Below, piece by piece: positions 44,344-52,884 of a DNA stretch of 64,000 nt. The notes under the pieces were generated by a model, which ran no database searches, had not been told where the DNA came from, and was given only the letters and a program-made list of their open reading frames with translations. How positions within the stretch are numbered: the stretch's first letter is position 1; every line of letters starts with the position of its first letter. The stretch lies in NCBI RefSeq assembly GCF_019024325.1, contig NZ_JAFNJS010000007.1, forward strand, positions 234,541-298,540. Reading direction: 5' to 3'. The position numbers were made by a program, and so were the translations under genes. This stretch comes from Falsiroseomonas tokyonensis (GTDB taxonomy: Bacteria; Pseudomonadota; Alphaproteobacteria; Acetobacterales; Acetobacteraceae).

Positions 44344-45725
44344 GCGAAGTACGAACGACCCCCAGCGAGGCAGCGGCGGCGGCGGCCGAGGCCCGCCTTC
44401 CCAGCTTCGCGGCGGCGCTGCGCGTGTGGCTGAAGATCGGCCTGCTATCCTTCGGCGGGCCTGCCGGGCAGATCGCCCTGCTGCACCGGGAGGTGGTGGA
44501 TGACCGCCACTGGATCGGCGAGCGCCGTTTCCTCCAGGCTCTGAACTTCTGCACGCTGCTGCCGGGCCCCGAGGCGCAGCAGCTTGCAACCTATCTCGGC
44601 TGGATCATGCACGGCGTGAAGGGTGGGCTCGCCGCCGGGCTGCTGTTCATCTTGCCCGGTGCCGCGGTCATGCTGGTGCTGTCGGTGATCTACGCGACGC
44701 TCGGTGACGTGCCGCTGATCGCCGCGCTGTTCTTCGGACTGAAATGCGCGGTGCTGGTGCTGGTGGTCGAGGCGCTGGTGCGCATTGGGCGGCGTGCCTT
44801 GAAGGGCCGGGCCGCCTGGGTGCTGGCGGCAGCTGCCTTCGTCGCGTTGTTCTTCCTCAACCTGCCTTTTCCGGCCGTGGTCCTCGCCGCCGGCATCATC
44901 GGCTATCTGGCGCCCGGCCATTTCTCAGCTGGTAGTCACGGCCAAGCCAAGGGCGATGCGGTGGCGCTGATCGACGCCGTGCTGGCGGCTGACCCAGGGC
45001 GGCCGGCGCGGCTTGCGGCGGAGGCCCGCAAGGCGGGTATGGTGGCGCTGGCGCTGTGGCTCGTGCCGGTCGCCGTGCTGATGGCGATGGTTGGCGGAAC
45101 CTACGCCGACATCGCCTGGTTCTTCTCTAAGATGGCGGTGGTGACGGTGGGTGGCGCTTATGCGGTGCTCGCCTATGTCGCGCAGGACGCGGTGCAGGCC
45201 TATGGCTGGCTGTCTGCCACGGAGATGTTGGCCGGCCTCGGCCTCGCCGAGACCACGCCGGGGCCGCTCATCCTGGTGCTGCAGTTTGTGGGGTTCCTGG
45301 CTGGTTTCCGCGCGCCGGAGGGGTTGAGCGGCCTGGGTGGCGGCATCATTGCCTCCGGGCTCGTGCTGTGGGTGACCTTCGCACCGTGCTTCGCCTTCGT
45401 CTTCCTCGGCGCGCCGGTCATCGAGAAGCTGCAGGACAACAAGGCGCTGTCGGGCGCGCTCGCCGCCATCACCGCCGCAGTCGTCGGCGTGGTCGCGAAC
45501 CTAGCCGTCTGGTTTGGGCTGCGCGTGCTGTTCCGAGACCTGGTGGATGTTCGATTCGGTCCGGTGGCCGTTAGCCTGCCGCTGCCGACCAGTCTCGATC
45601 TTGCGGCGCTGGCGCTCGCCATCCTGGCGGCGGTTGCACTGTTCCGGCTGAAGCAGGGCGTCCTGCGCACCCTCGGCATTACTGCCGCTGCTGGCGTCGT
45701 CCTGCATCTGCTGCAGTTGCTGTGA
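44340..45725 (+). CDS. chrA: chromate efflux transporter ChrA
   Basis: A 461-residue inner-membrane transporter of the long CHR family that expels chromate. Both CHR halves are present: the first with GLLSFGGPAGQIA and PGPEAQQLATYLGW, the second with MLAGLGLAETTPGPLILVLQ. Ten or more hydrophobic segments are visible. The start overlaps chrB by ATGA. Confidence 0.95.
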   Translation: MSEVRTTPSEAAAAAAEARLPSFAAALRVWLKIGLLSFGGPAGQIALLHREVVDDRHWIGERRFLQALNFCTLLPGPEAQQLATYLGWIMHGVKGGLAAGLLFILPGAAVMLVLSVIYATLGDVPLIAALFFGLKCAVLVLVVEALVRIGRRALKGRAAWVLAAAAFVALFFLNLPFPAVVLAAGIIGYLAPGHFSAGSHGQAKGDAVALIDAVLAADPGRPARLAAEARKAGMVALALWLVPVAVLMAMVGGTYADIAWFFSKMAVVTVGGAYAVLAYVAQDAVQAYGWLSATEMLAGLGLAETTPGPLILVLQFVGFLAGFRAPEGLSGLGGGIIASGLVLWVTFAPCFAFVFLGAPVIEKLQDNKALSGALAAITAAVVGVVANLAVWFGLRVLFRDLVDVRFGPVAVSLPLPTSLDLAALALAILAAVALFRLKQGVLRTLGITAAAGVVLHLLQLL

Positions 45726-45792
45726 CGAGGCTGGCGGAGCGTGCAAAGCTCATCGCCGCCCCGGTGGTCGGCGTGTTGCAGCCTACCACTCC

Positions 45793-47013
45793 ATGACCTC
45801 ACTTCCGGAGCACGAAGCCAGACCCGCCATGCGCCGGATCCTTTGGGCGCGTGGCTTCCGCGATTTTGGCGACGGCCTGGTCGCCGTGCTGCTGCCGGCG
45901 TGGTTCCTGGCGCTGGGCTATGGCGCGGCGGAGATCGGTGCCGTCTCGACCTTGGCGCTACTTGGATCGGCGCTGATGACGCTGGGAGTGGGTCTGCTGG
46001 GCGCGCGCGCCGACCCGCGTGTGCTGCTACTGCTGGCCGCCGGGCTGATGACCGCGACAGGCCTCGGCTTCGTCTTCGCGACCGGCCTCGCCATGCTGAT
46101 GGCTATCGCCCTGGTTGGCACCATCAACCCCTCGGCTGGCAGCGTGAGCATCTTCGCGCCGCTGGAACAGACGATGCTGACGCGAGCCGCGCAGGACGGC
46201 ACGCGCACCGCCGTCTTCGCGCGCTACAGCTTCGTGGGCTCCTTCGCCGCCGCCGGCGGCGCACTGGCTGCAGGCGGGGCGGATGGCCTCGTCGCACTCG
46301 GCCTGGGCGAACTGACGGCATTTCGTTCTGCCTTCCTGCTCTACGCCGTGCTCGGCGTTGCCTGCTGGCTGGGCTATCGCGCGTTGCCGCGCCTGCCGCC
46401 CGAGGCGCGACAGGCCGCCCATGCACCGCTCGGCCCCTCGCGGGGGATCGTCCTCAAGCTGGCGGCCCTGTTCAGCGTGGACAGCTTCGCCGGCGGCCTT
46501 GCCGTTCAGGCGCTGCTGGCGCTGTGGCTTTTCGAGCGCTTCGACCTATCGCTGGCGCAGGCGGGCCTGTTCTTCTTCTGGACGGGGGTGCTTTCGGCTT
46601 TCTCGTTTCCGGTCGCGGCCTGGCTAGCCGGGCGGATTGGGTTGATCAACACCATGGTCTTCACCCACATCCCGTCCAGCCTTTGCCTGATCGCGGCGAT
46701 GTTCGCGCCCGGCATCGAGTGGGCGCTGGGGCTCCTGCTGCTCCGCTCGGCGCTGTCGCAGATGGATGTGCCGACACGGACCTCCTACGTCATGGCGGTG
46801 GTGACGCCGCCTGAGCGCACCGCGGCGGCCAGTTTCACCGCCGTTCCGCGCAGCTTAGCGGCGGCGGCGGGCCCCGCCATTGCCGGAGCGATCTTCGCGG
46901 CCGGGTGGCAGGCGACGCCCTTCATCATCTGCGGCGTGCTTAAGATCGGCTACGATCTAGCGCTGCTGTGGGCCTTCCGCCACATCCGCCCCCCGGAGGA
47001 AATGCGGGGATGA
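45793..47013 (+). CDS. major facilitator superfamily transporter
   Basis: A 406-residue membrane protein with about 12 helices in two halves. The MFS signature region after helix 2 reads GLLGARADPRVLLLLAAG, and the second half has PVAAWLAGRIGLINTMVF. Located 67 bases after chrA in the same direction, so it may share the chromate operon, though the substrate is unknown. Confidence 0.88.
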   Translation: MTSLPEHEARPAMRRILWARGFRDFGDGLVAVLLPAWFLALGYGAAEIGAVSTLALLGSALMTLGVGLLGARADPRVLLLLAAGLMTATGLGFVFATGLAMLMAIALVGTINPSAGSVSIFAPLEQTMLTRAAQDGTRTAVFARYSFVGSFAAAGGALAAGGADGLVALGLGELTAFRSAFLLYAVLGVACWLGYRALPRLPPEARQAAHAPLGPSRGIVLKLAALFSVDSFAGGLAVQALLALWLFERFDLSLAQAGLFFFWTGVLSAFSFPVAAWLAGRIGLINTMVFTHIPSSLCLIAAMFAPGIEWALGLLLLRSALSQMDVPTRTSYVMAVVTPPERTAAASFTAVPRSLAAAAGPAIAGAIFAAGWQATPFIICGVLKIGYDLALLWAFRHIRPPEEMRG

Positions 47014-47035
47014 GGGGATATGCTTGTGCCGGCAC

Positions 47036-47332
47036 ATGGCCCGGCGGCTAGCAAAGGACATGTTCAGCCCGCTCACCATCCTGACCTATCTCTGTCTCTT
47101 CGCGGCCCAGGTGCTGTCCATGCTGGGGACCGGCCTGGCGACCGTAGCCCTGGGGCTGGTTGCGGCGATGGTGCTTTGGCCGAGGCCTGATGTGGAGGAG
47201 ATCGAGCACCTCCATGCTCGGCTTCCGCCTAGGCATGCGCATCTGGGTGATGCTCGACCCGATCCAACAGGATCGATCCGTCACAGCCATGCCTTCGTGA
47301 TTGATGAGCTCCACCGGCGCTGGCCCCGCTAG
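47036..47332 (+). pseudogene. MFS transporter remnant with a large internal deletion
   Basis: A 98-codon frame joins a typical MFS N-terminus (FSPLTILTYLCLFAAQVLSM, GTGLATVALGL) directly to a soluble C-terminal tail (DVEEIEHLHARLPPRHAHLG and SHAFVIDELHRRWP) of the kind found at the end of full MFS proteins. Nearly all membrane helices are missing but the frame stays open, suggesting an in-frame deletion of roughly 900 bases. It lies directly beside the prophage edge. Confidence 0.55.
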
Positions 47333-47387
47333 AATCGGGCGCGATGCGCTGAAGGGTCAGAGGCGGCCACTCCTCGATCGTGGATGG

Positions 47388-49229
47388 TTATGGGATTCGC
47401 CGCTTTACGATCTCAACCGATAGCGTCGCCGCTGCCAGATCGAACGTCGCCGCGGAGATGTTCCGCGCCATCACCCGCACTGTGTTGTTCGACCACACTG
47501 CAGCGTCGAGCTCGATAAACCGCGTGGACGACACCAGCGATGCCGTCGCCATGTCGCCGGCGCGTGCCCCGTTCACCGTGACGTCGAGCAGCGCGGTTGC
47601 CCCGGGTGCCAGGCTGGGCAGATCCCAGGAAACCTCCGCCGCGAATTCCCGCCGCCCCGAGCCGAACAGCGCCCCGGTCAACAGCGGCGTGCCATTCAGC
47701 ACCGCGGGTGCGGCCTCCGGCAGCCCGTAGAGCCGCAGGGATTGCAGGTCGATCGGACCGTCGAACCCGATCACCCCCACCTGCGCGTAGGCCACGGACG
47801 CACCGACGCGGATGGTCTGCCGCCGATTGAAGTTGGCGTCGTCCATCGGCGCACCGGCATTCCACCCCTTTGCCGGCCCGTTCCACTGCATCGTGGTGAT
47901 GGAGGCGAGCACATCGCCCGCGATGTCTTCGCGCACGTTCCCCGCCCCATCGAACACGCGCACGAACAGCCGCCCGCCCGAGGCGCCGCTCGTCAGCCAA
48001 TGCGCCAGCGCGAACTCCTTCGCCTGGGAGGTATCGAGCATCCACCCCAGTCCACGGTTTGCTGCCAGCGTCACCGCGCGATCGGTCGGCGCGACATCCG
48101 CCAGCCCGTTGAAGCAGAAATCCGCCATGAAGGTCGCGGTGGTGGTCGAGGTGGCGATGGTGATCAGCCCCTCCACGCCGATCTCCGTTGCCGACTGCCG
48201 GAATGCCGCGGCCCGGGTGTTCGGCACCCCCGCGAGAAAGCGCTGGAAGCGCGACGCCGGCGCGCGGTGCCGGTTGATCACCGCATTGCCGCAGCGGTTG
48301 GCCGTCGCGGTGTAGTCGATACCCACCAGGTAGGTGTTGGTCCAGGCGATGTCGTATTCGCAGTCCTGCGCCCCGGCGGTGTGGCGGGCGGCCAGCGGCG
48401 AGCAGGCCTCCATGCGCATGTTGCGCGCGATGATGGCGGAGCCCGAGGTCTCGTTCAGGAAGGGGATGGCGATGTTGCTGCCGGCCTGGCGCAGCTCGAA
48501 GTTCGGCGCGTCGAAGACGTGACGGTTGTGGTTGGTATAGGCGCCGGGCTCATTCCCGAAGCGCACGCCGAAGCGGTCCTGCGCGGCGTTCACCCCCGTC
48601 GCCTGGGCGAAGTGCCCACCGTAGTAGCGGATCGAGGTGTTCCAGGCGGTGGCGGTGGCGCACCAGATGTCGAGGCCGATGCGGTTGTTGACGATGCGCC
48701 CCAGCGTGAAGGTGCTGTCCTCCACGCCGCGGCCATCGCCCAGCGTGCGCATGCCGATGGTGAAGCCCTCCACCCGGCGGAGCTCGATCTGGCTGGCATC
48801 GACGTTGCGCACGGTGATGCCGATATCGGCCTCGGAGGACCAGTCGGACTGCGTCTGCCGAATGACGTTCAGGCCGGTGTAGAGCTTCTCGGCGTTCCGG
48901 ATGGTGCCGCCATCGCCGAGCACGAGCACGGAGGTGGGCGCCGTGCCGGTGTAGCGGATGGTGCCCTGCATGATCAGCCCGCGCGCGCCACCCGGCAGCG
49001 TCACGGTGCCGGAGACGTTCCAGGTGCCTGGCGGGATCATCGCGAATTTCTGGTCCGCCCCGGCACGATCGAAGGCGGCCTGGATGGAGGTGCGATCATC
49101 GGCCACTCCATCGCCCAGCCCGCCGAAGTCATTCGGCAGCACCGCCTCACGATCGCGCAGGTACTTCGCGAAGTCGCTCTTGTTGAGATTGGCGTTGAGG
49201 ACCAGCAAGTCATCGATGCGCGCCGGCAT
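47388..49229 (-). CDS. phage tailspike-like protein with pectate-lyase-type N-domain
   Basis: A 613-residue protein, last of the tail genes. Residues 25-110 resemble the Pectate_lyase_3 / right-handed beta-helix start (DFGGLGDGVADDRTSIQAAF and FAMIPPGTWNVSGTVTLPGG), followed by helix rungs. The C-terminal 200 residues look like a separate lectin-type or trimerisation domain (FVRVFDGAGNVREDI). Tailspikes of this class bind or degrade surface polysaccharide; no catalytic residues can be assigned. The N-terminal 20 residues probably attach to the tail tip. Confidence 0.8.
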   Translation of the reverse strand: MPARIDDLLVLNANLNKSDFAKYLRDREAVLPNDFGGLGDGVADDRTSIQAAFDRAGADQKFAMIPPGTWNVSGTVTLPGGARGLIMQGTIRYTGTAPTSVLVLGDGGTIRNAEKLYTGLNVIRQTQSDWSSEADIGITVRNVDASQIELRRVEGFTIGMRTLGDGRGVEDSTFTLGRIVNNRIGLDIWCATATAWNTSIRYYGGHFAQATGVNAAQDRFGVRFGNEPGAYTNHNRHVFDAPNFELRQAGSNIAIPFLNETSGSAIIARNMRMEACSPLAARHTAGAQDCEYDIAWTNTYLVGIDYTATANRCGNAVINRHRAPASRFQRFLAGVPNTRAAAFRQSATEIGVEGLITIATSTTTATFMADFCFNGLADVAPTDRAVTLAANRGLGWMLDTSQAKEFALAHWLTSGASGGRLFVRVFDGAGNVREDIAGDVLASITTMQWNGPAKGWNAGAPMDDANFNRRQTIRVGASVAYAQVGVIGFDGPIDLQSLRLYGLPEAAPAVLNGTPLLTGALFGSGRREFAAEVSWDLPSLAPGATALLDVTVNGARAGDMATASLVSSTRFIELDAAVWSNNTVRVMARNISAATFDLAAATLSVEIVKRRIP

Positions 49230-49241
49230 AGCGTTCTCCGA

Positions 49242-51263
49242 TCAGAGGGCAGTGGCGGTGACCGGGCCGGTGAAGGCGGAGACGTTGCCCTCGGCCGAGA
49301 CGCTGCGGAGCCAGTACCAGCGGGCTTGGCCGGTGGTGAGCCCGGTGCGGTCCCAGGGCAGTGCAGTCGGCTCGCTGGCGAGCTTCACGGCCGCGGACAG
49401 GCTGGCGCTGCTCGCCTCGAACACCTGCAGCCGGACGGCGTCCGCGGGAAAGCCGCCCGACAGGCGCACGCCGCCGGTGATGCCGGTCGCGGCCAGGCCT
49501 GACGCGACGGCCGGCACCAGCGCCTCGCGCCAGCCCGAGACTGCCCCGCTGCGCGCCTGCGCCCGCACGCGAAAGGCGGTCGGCTCGGCGGTCGGGATGG
49601 CGACGGCGGTGGCGCCGAAGCCCCCTGCGTAGCCCTGCCACACGGCGACCGAGGTGGGGCGGAACTCGATCTCGTAGCCGGCGAGATAGGCAGAGCCGAC
49701 TGCCGACCAGGAGACGGCGATCGCCGTGAAGGTCGTCCCAAGCGGCGTCTCCACCTGGATCGAAGCCGGCGCGGCAATCACGCCCGGGTTTGGCAGCACC
49801 ACGGACGGGTTCTGCCCTGTCGCGCGCTCATCCGTCGCCGGGTTCCACGCCCAGACGGCGGGGTCCTCCTCGGCCAGTTGCAGGTTCACCCCACCATCCG
49901 GCGCCAGGGCCCAGCCCGTCACCCGCGCCGGGAATGGGGTGAGCCGTTCCAGCGCGACCGTCACCCCATCCCAGGGCCGCAGGCGCAGCGCCGAGAGATT
50001 GGCCTGCATCGCCACCTCGCGCTGGCGCCGGTTGCGCTCCAGCTCGATTTTCATCAGCCGCTGCACCGTCGCCGCGGAGGTGGTGAGCGGGAACTCCATG
50101 TCCCGGTAGATCGCCTCGCCGCCATCCTCGGTGACATAGTTGCTGGCGAGTAGCGGTGGCGCATCGGTCGGCTGCCAGGCCGCGGCGGGCTCGACATAGA
50201 CGGCACGCACCCCGTTGAAGAGATCCCGCCGGGGACGCGAGCCGACGATGGTGACATCGCCGCGCAAATCGTCGGAGGTGAGTGTCGCGGCCGGCAGCGC
50301 TGGTGCACCCGCATGGATGTAGAAGCGCCCCCCGCTCACCACCAGCGCGCCCGCCATGGCGGCGACCAGCTTGCGGGTGATGGCAATCTTGCCCTCGCCG
50401 AGTGTGACGGCCCCGTTGACGGTGTAGCGCCGCTCGGCGGTGCCATCGCGCCGGCCCATGATCTCGTCGCAGATGTTGGCCGCGGCCATCAGCGCTGGCA
50501 GGTCGATATCGGCCCACGCGGCGCGCCACCCAAAAGGCGAGGTCAGGTACCAGGCCAGGCAGAGTGCCGGATTGTCGGACCAACCGGTGGCGCCGGTGCG
50601 CGGATCGAGGATGGTGTCCGCGCCCTCCACGATGGCGGAGAGGCTGGGCGCGCCGGAGGGGAAGGCCTCGGGCCGCAGCTTGAGGCGCACAGCGAGATAG
50701 GCGCGCCCCTGGCCGCGATGGGCTGCGGTCCATTGGCCGCCGGTATCCGCGACCAGATTGGCATTGGCCACCTGCCCGGGATCACCCAGCGCCCGGTCGA
50801 TGCGCAGCAGGCCGGCGAACTTCGCGTCGGTGGAGGCGGTTCCGTTGAGGAACACCTCGCCGATGGCGCGGACGCGATGGGCGGCCAGGACCACGACGAC
50901 ATGCAGGAAGCCGTCGGCGCGGCCCTCATCGTCGGTAGCGGAATGCAGGAACACCACGGGGCCGGAGGTGCGGCAGCGGCCGAAGACGATCTGGTGCTCG
51001 GTGATGGGCTGGCGGAAGGACTGGGTGCGGCCGGCGCCGGGCGTGCGGGGATCGAAGCCGGAGCCGGGACCGGTGTCGGTGCCTGGCGTGAAGTTGGCGC
51101 TACGGGCGGCGGAGGGCGACTTGGGGCGGAAGACGGCGGCACCCACGGCGGAGACCACCAGGGCCGCGCCGGCGGCAGCCACGGCGCCCAGGACGCCGCC
51201 ACCAATGACGGCGGAGGCGGCGGCACCTGCCGCGGCGGCGATGAAGGGGATGGCGACGGGCAT
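49242..51263 (-). CDS. phage tail tip / host-specificity protein (J-like)
   Basis: A 673-residue central tail-tip protein. It starts with a Gly/Ala-rich hydrophobic segment (residues 6-45), followed by QSFRQPITEHQIVFGRCRTS and FLHVVVVLAAHRVRAIGEVF, the pattern of the phage tail protein J family, and a fibronectin-like C-terminal part (SAYLAGYEIEFRPTSVAVWQ). It overlaps the preceding gene by one base (TGATG). It would connect the tail tube to the tailspike. Confidence 0.85.
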   Translation of the reverse strand: MPVAIPFIAAAAGAAASAVIGGGVLGAVAAAGAALVVSAVGAAVFRPKSPSAARSANFTPGTDTGPGSGFDPRTPGAGRTQSFRQPITEHQIVFGRCRTSGPVVFLHSATDDEGRADGFLHVVVVLAAHRVRAIGEVFLNGTASTDAKFAGLLRIDRALGDPGQVANANLVADTGGQWTAAHRGQGRAYLAVRLKLRPEAFPSGAPSLSAIVEGADTILDPRTGATGWSDNPALCLAWYLTSPFGWRAAWADIDLPALMAAANICDEIMGRRDGTAERRYTVNGAVTLGEGKIAITRKLVAAMAGALVVSGGRFYIHAGAPALPAATLTSDDLRGDVTIVGSRPRRDLFNGVRAVYVEPAAAWQPTDAPPLLASNYVTEDGGEAIYRDMEFPLTTSAATVQRLMKIELERNRRQREVAMQANLSALRLRPWDGVTVALERLTPFPARVTGWALAPDGGVNLQLAEEDPAVWAWNPATDERATGQNPSVVLPNPGVIAAPASIQVETPLGTTFTAIAVSWSAVGSAYLAGYEIEFRPTSVAVWQGYAGGFGATAVAIPTAEPTAFRVRAQARSGAVSGWREALVPAVASGLAATGITGGVRLSGGFPADAVRLQVFEASSASLSAAVKLASEPTALPWDRTGLTTGQARWYWLRSVSAEGNVSAFTGPVTATAL

Positions 51264-51616
51264 CAGCCAACCCTCCAGGCGATGGTGCAGGCGGTGGTGG
51301 GGAGGCGCAGGAGCCCCGCGGGACCGACGAAGGCGGCGCGGCCTGCGTCCAGCACCACGCCGAGGCGGTCGGGGTCGGTGGCGAGCACCACGTCACCCGC
51401 GCGCGCGAAGGGGACCGACACGCGCGGGTAGCCGGCCGTGTCCGCCATCGCGGGGAGCGTGGGTCGGTGCTGCCACGCCGGCTGTTGGCCCGTGCAGGCG
51501 ACCACCGCCGCCATGGCGAAGCGCCCGCAGTTCCAGCGCACCGCATCGAAGGGCCGATGCTCGGCTGCCGTGATCAGCGCCGCCAGCCGCTGCGGCCAGT
51601 CGGGCAGCCGGATCAC
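51263..51616 (-). CDS. DUF6950 / NlpC-P60-like tail assembly protein
   Basis: A 117-residue protein in the place of lambda gpK. The segment RPFDAVRWNCGRFAMAAVVA contains the expected Cys in a helix start, and FARAGDVVLATDPDRLGVVL resembles the barrel with the catalytic-type region. A probable peptidase fold, but a conserved His is not clear. Starts with GTG overlapping the previous stop as GTGA. Confidence 0.7.
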   Translation of the reverse strand: MIRLPDWPQRLAALITAAEHRPFDAVRWNCGRFAMAAVVACTGQQPAWQHRPTLPAMADTAGYPRVSVPFARAGDVVLATDPDRLGVVLDAGRAAFVGPAGLLRLPTTACTIAWRVG

Positions 51617-52179
51617 TGGATCGGCAGTCGGATCTCCGCCTCCTGCAGGGCGGGGACGAACTCGAAGAAGCGATCCCCGGGATATTCGGCCTGCTGGTCG
51701 GCGTCCGTGTAGCGCCGCACCTCGGCGCGCTCGAGGTCCACCAGCCGGCTCTCACAGGCCAGCGCCACGGAGGGCTCCGCGCCGTCCGTGACCTCCATCG
51801 TGTCCATCAGCCCGGCCCAGAGAGGGAACGGGTCCGCCACAAAGGCCCCCTGCGCATCGAGCAGCGCGCCCCACAGCGTGACCGGCCGCAGCCGGTAGCT
51901 GCGCTCGGCGAGTGCGATATCCACCACCTCCTGCGGCACCGGCGACAGCGCGAGCGTCAGGCGGACGGCTCGCAGCTCCACCGTCTCCTCGACATCCGAG
52001 ATGGCGCCGATGCTGCCAGCGCCCTCGAACACCTTCCCCGCCCAATCCAGCGGGCCGAGCCCGGTCCAGACGCGAAAGGGGCCGGTGGCGAAGTCGAGCT
52101 CGACCAGCACCACCGGCGTGGCGATCGGCGCGGTAGCGGCGGCGGCCGCCTGATTGCTGAGGCGTGGGGTGCCGGACAT
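51613..52179 (-). CDS. phage minor tail protein (DUF2163/BR0599-type)
   Basis: A 188-residue tail protein. The pattern PVVLVELDFATGPFRVWTGL, GSIGAISDVEETVELRAVRL and the closing ADQQAEYPGDRFFEFVPALQ matches small tail-tip proteins just upstream of the NlpC-like gene in siphophages. It overlaps that gene as GTGA and starts two bases before the preceding gene's stop. Confidence 0.75.
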   Translation of the reverse strand: MSGTPRLSNQAAAAATAPIATPVVLVELDFATGPFRVWTGLGPLDWAGKVFEGAGSIGAISDVEETVELRAVRLTLALSPVPQEVVDIALAERSYRLRPVTLWGALLDAQGAFVADPFPLWAGLMDTMEVTDGAEPSVALACESRLVDLERAEVRRYTDADQQAEYPGDRFFEFVPALQEAEIRLPIQ

Positions 52180-52181
52180 GA

Positions 52182-52868
52182 CTACAGCGCCTCCTCCATG
52201 CGGATGGTGACGGCGGCGAAGGGCCCGGGCCGCGTCGGGTTCGCCGCCTCGTCGTCCGACACCAGCCGCATCGGTACGCTCGGCAGGGACAGGATCAGCG
52301 GCTCGCCCACCACGACCGCGGCGCGCAGCGGTGGCGCGATGGCGATGGTGGCGGTGCCAGCCCCGGAGGCGGCGACCGCGGCGGTGGCGATGTAGAGCCG
52401 CCCGCCCAGCCCGATGTAGTCGCCGGCGCCGACCGCCACCGTGCTGGGCCACCAGCCCTGCGTCACGATGGACAGCGCGCCGCGGGGGGCACCCGCCGCC
52501 AGTGACGGATTGCCAGAGCCGACGACCAGCCCGGTCCCGTCGGTGAAGATGGTGGCGTCGGAGAAGCTGTAGGGCCCGGTCGGCACATCGCCCTGGCTGC
52601 GCGGATCGCCGGTGCGGTATTCCCGCCGCCAGTCCCAGATGCGGACCGTATTGGCCGAGCCGGCCAGTGCGGCCAGCAGCCCGTCCATCACGCCCGCCTG
52701 CACGCGGCCCAACGGTTCGAAGCTCGCCTCGGCCACCCAGCGCGCGCCCTCCCGCCGCAGCACCTGCGTGGCGCGGGTCACGGGCGAGACAAAGCGCAAG
52801 GTGTTGTGCTGCAGGTAGAAGCTCAGCCGCGACGGGCGCAGCACGCTGGGCCAGGCGTATTCCGTCAT
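52182..52868 (-). CDS. phage tail protein of unknown family
   Basis: A 228-residue protein between the tape measure and the tail-tip set, the position of lambda gpM. It begins MTEYAWPSVLRPSRLSFYLQ and contains a beta-rich C-terminal half (VAVGAGDYIGLGGRLYIATA). No domain is recognised with confidence; tail-completion or tail-tip role is inferred from position. Confidence 0.75.
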   Translation of the reverse strand: MTEYAWPSVLRPSRLSFYLQHNTLRFVSPVTRATQVLRREGARWVAEASFEPLGRVQAGVMDGLLAALAGSANTVRIWDWRREYRTGDPRSQGDVPTGPYSFSDATIFTDGTGLVVGSGNPSLAAGAPRGALSIVTQGWWPSTVAVGAGDYIGLGGRLYIATAAVAASGAGTATIAIAPPLRAAVVVGEPLILSLPSVPMRLVSDDEAANPTRPGPFAAVTIRMEEAL

Positions 52869-52884
52869 GATGCCCTCCTGGGCC

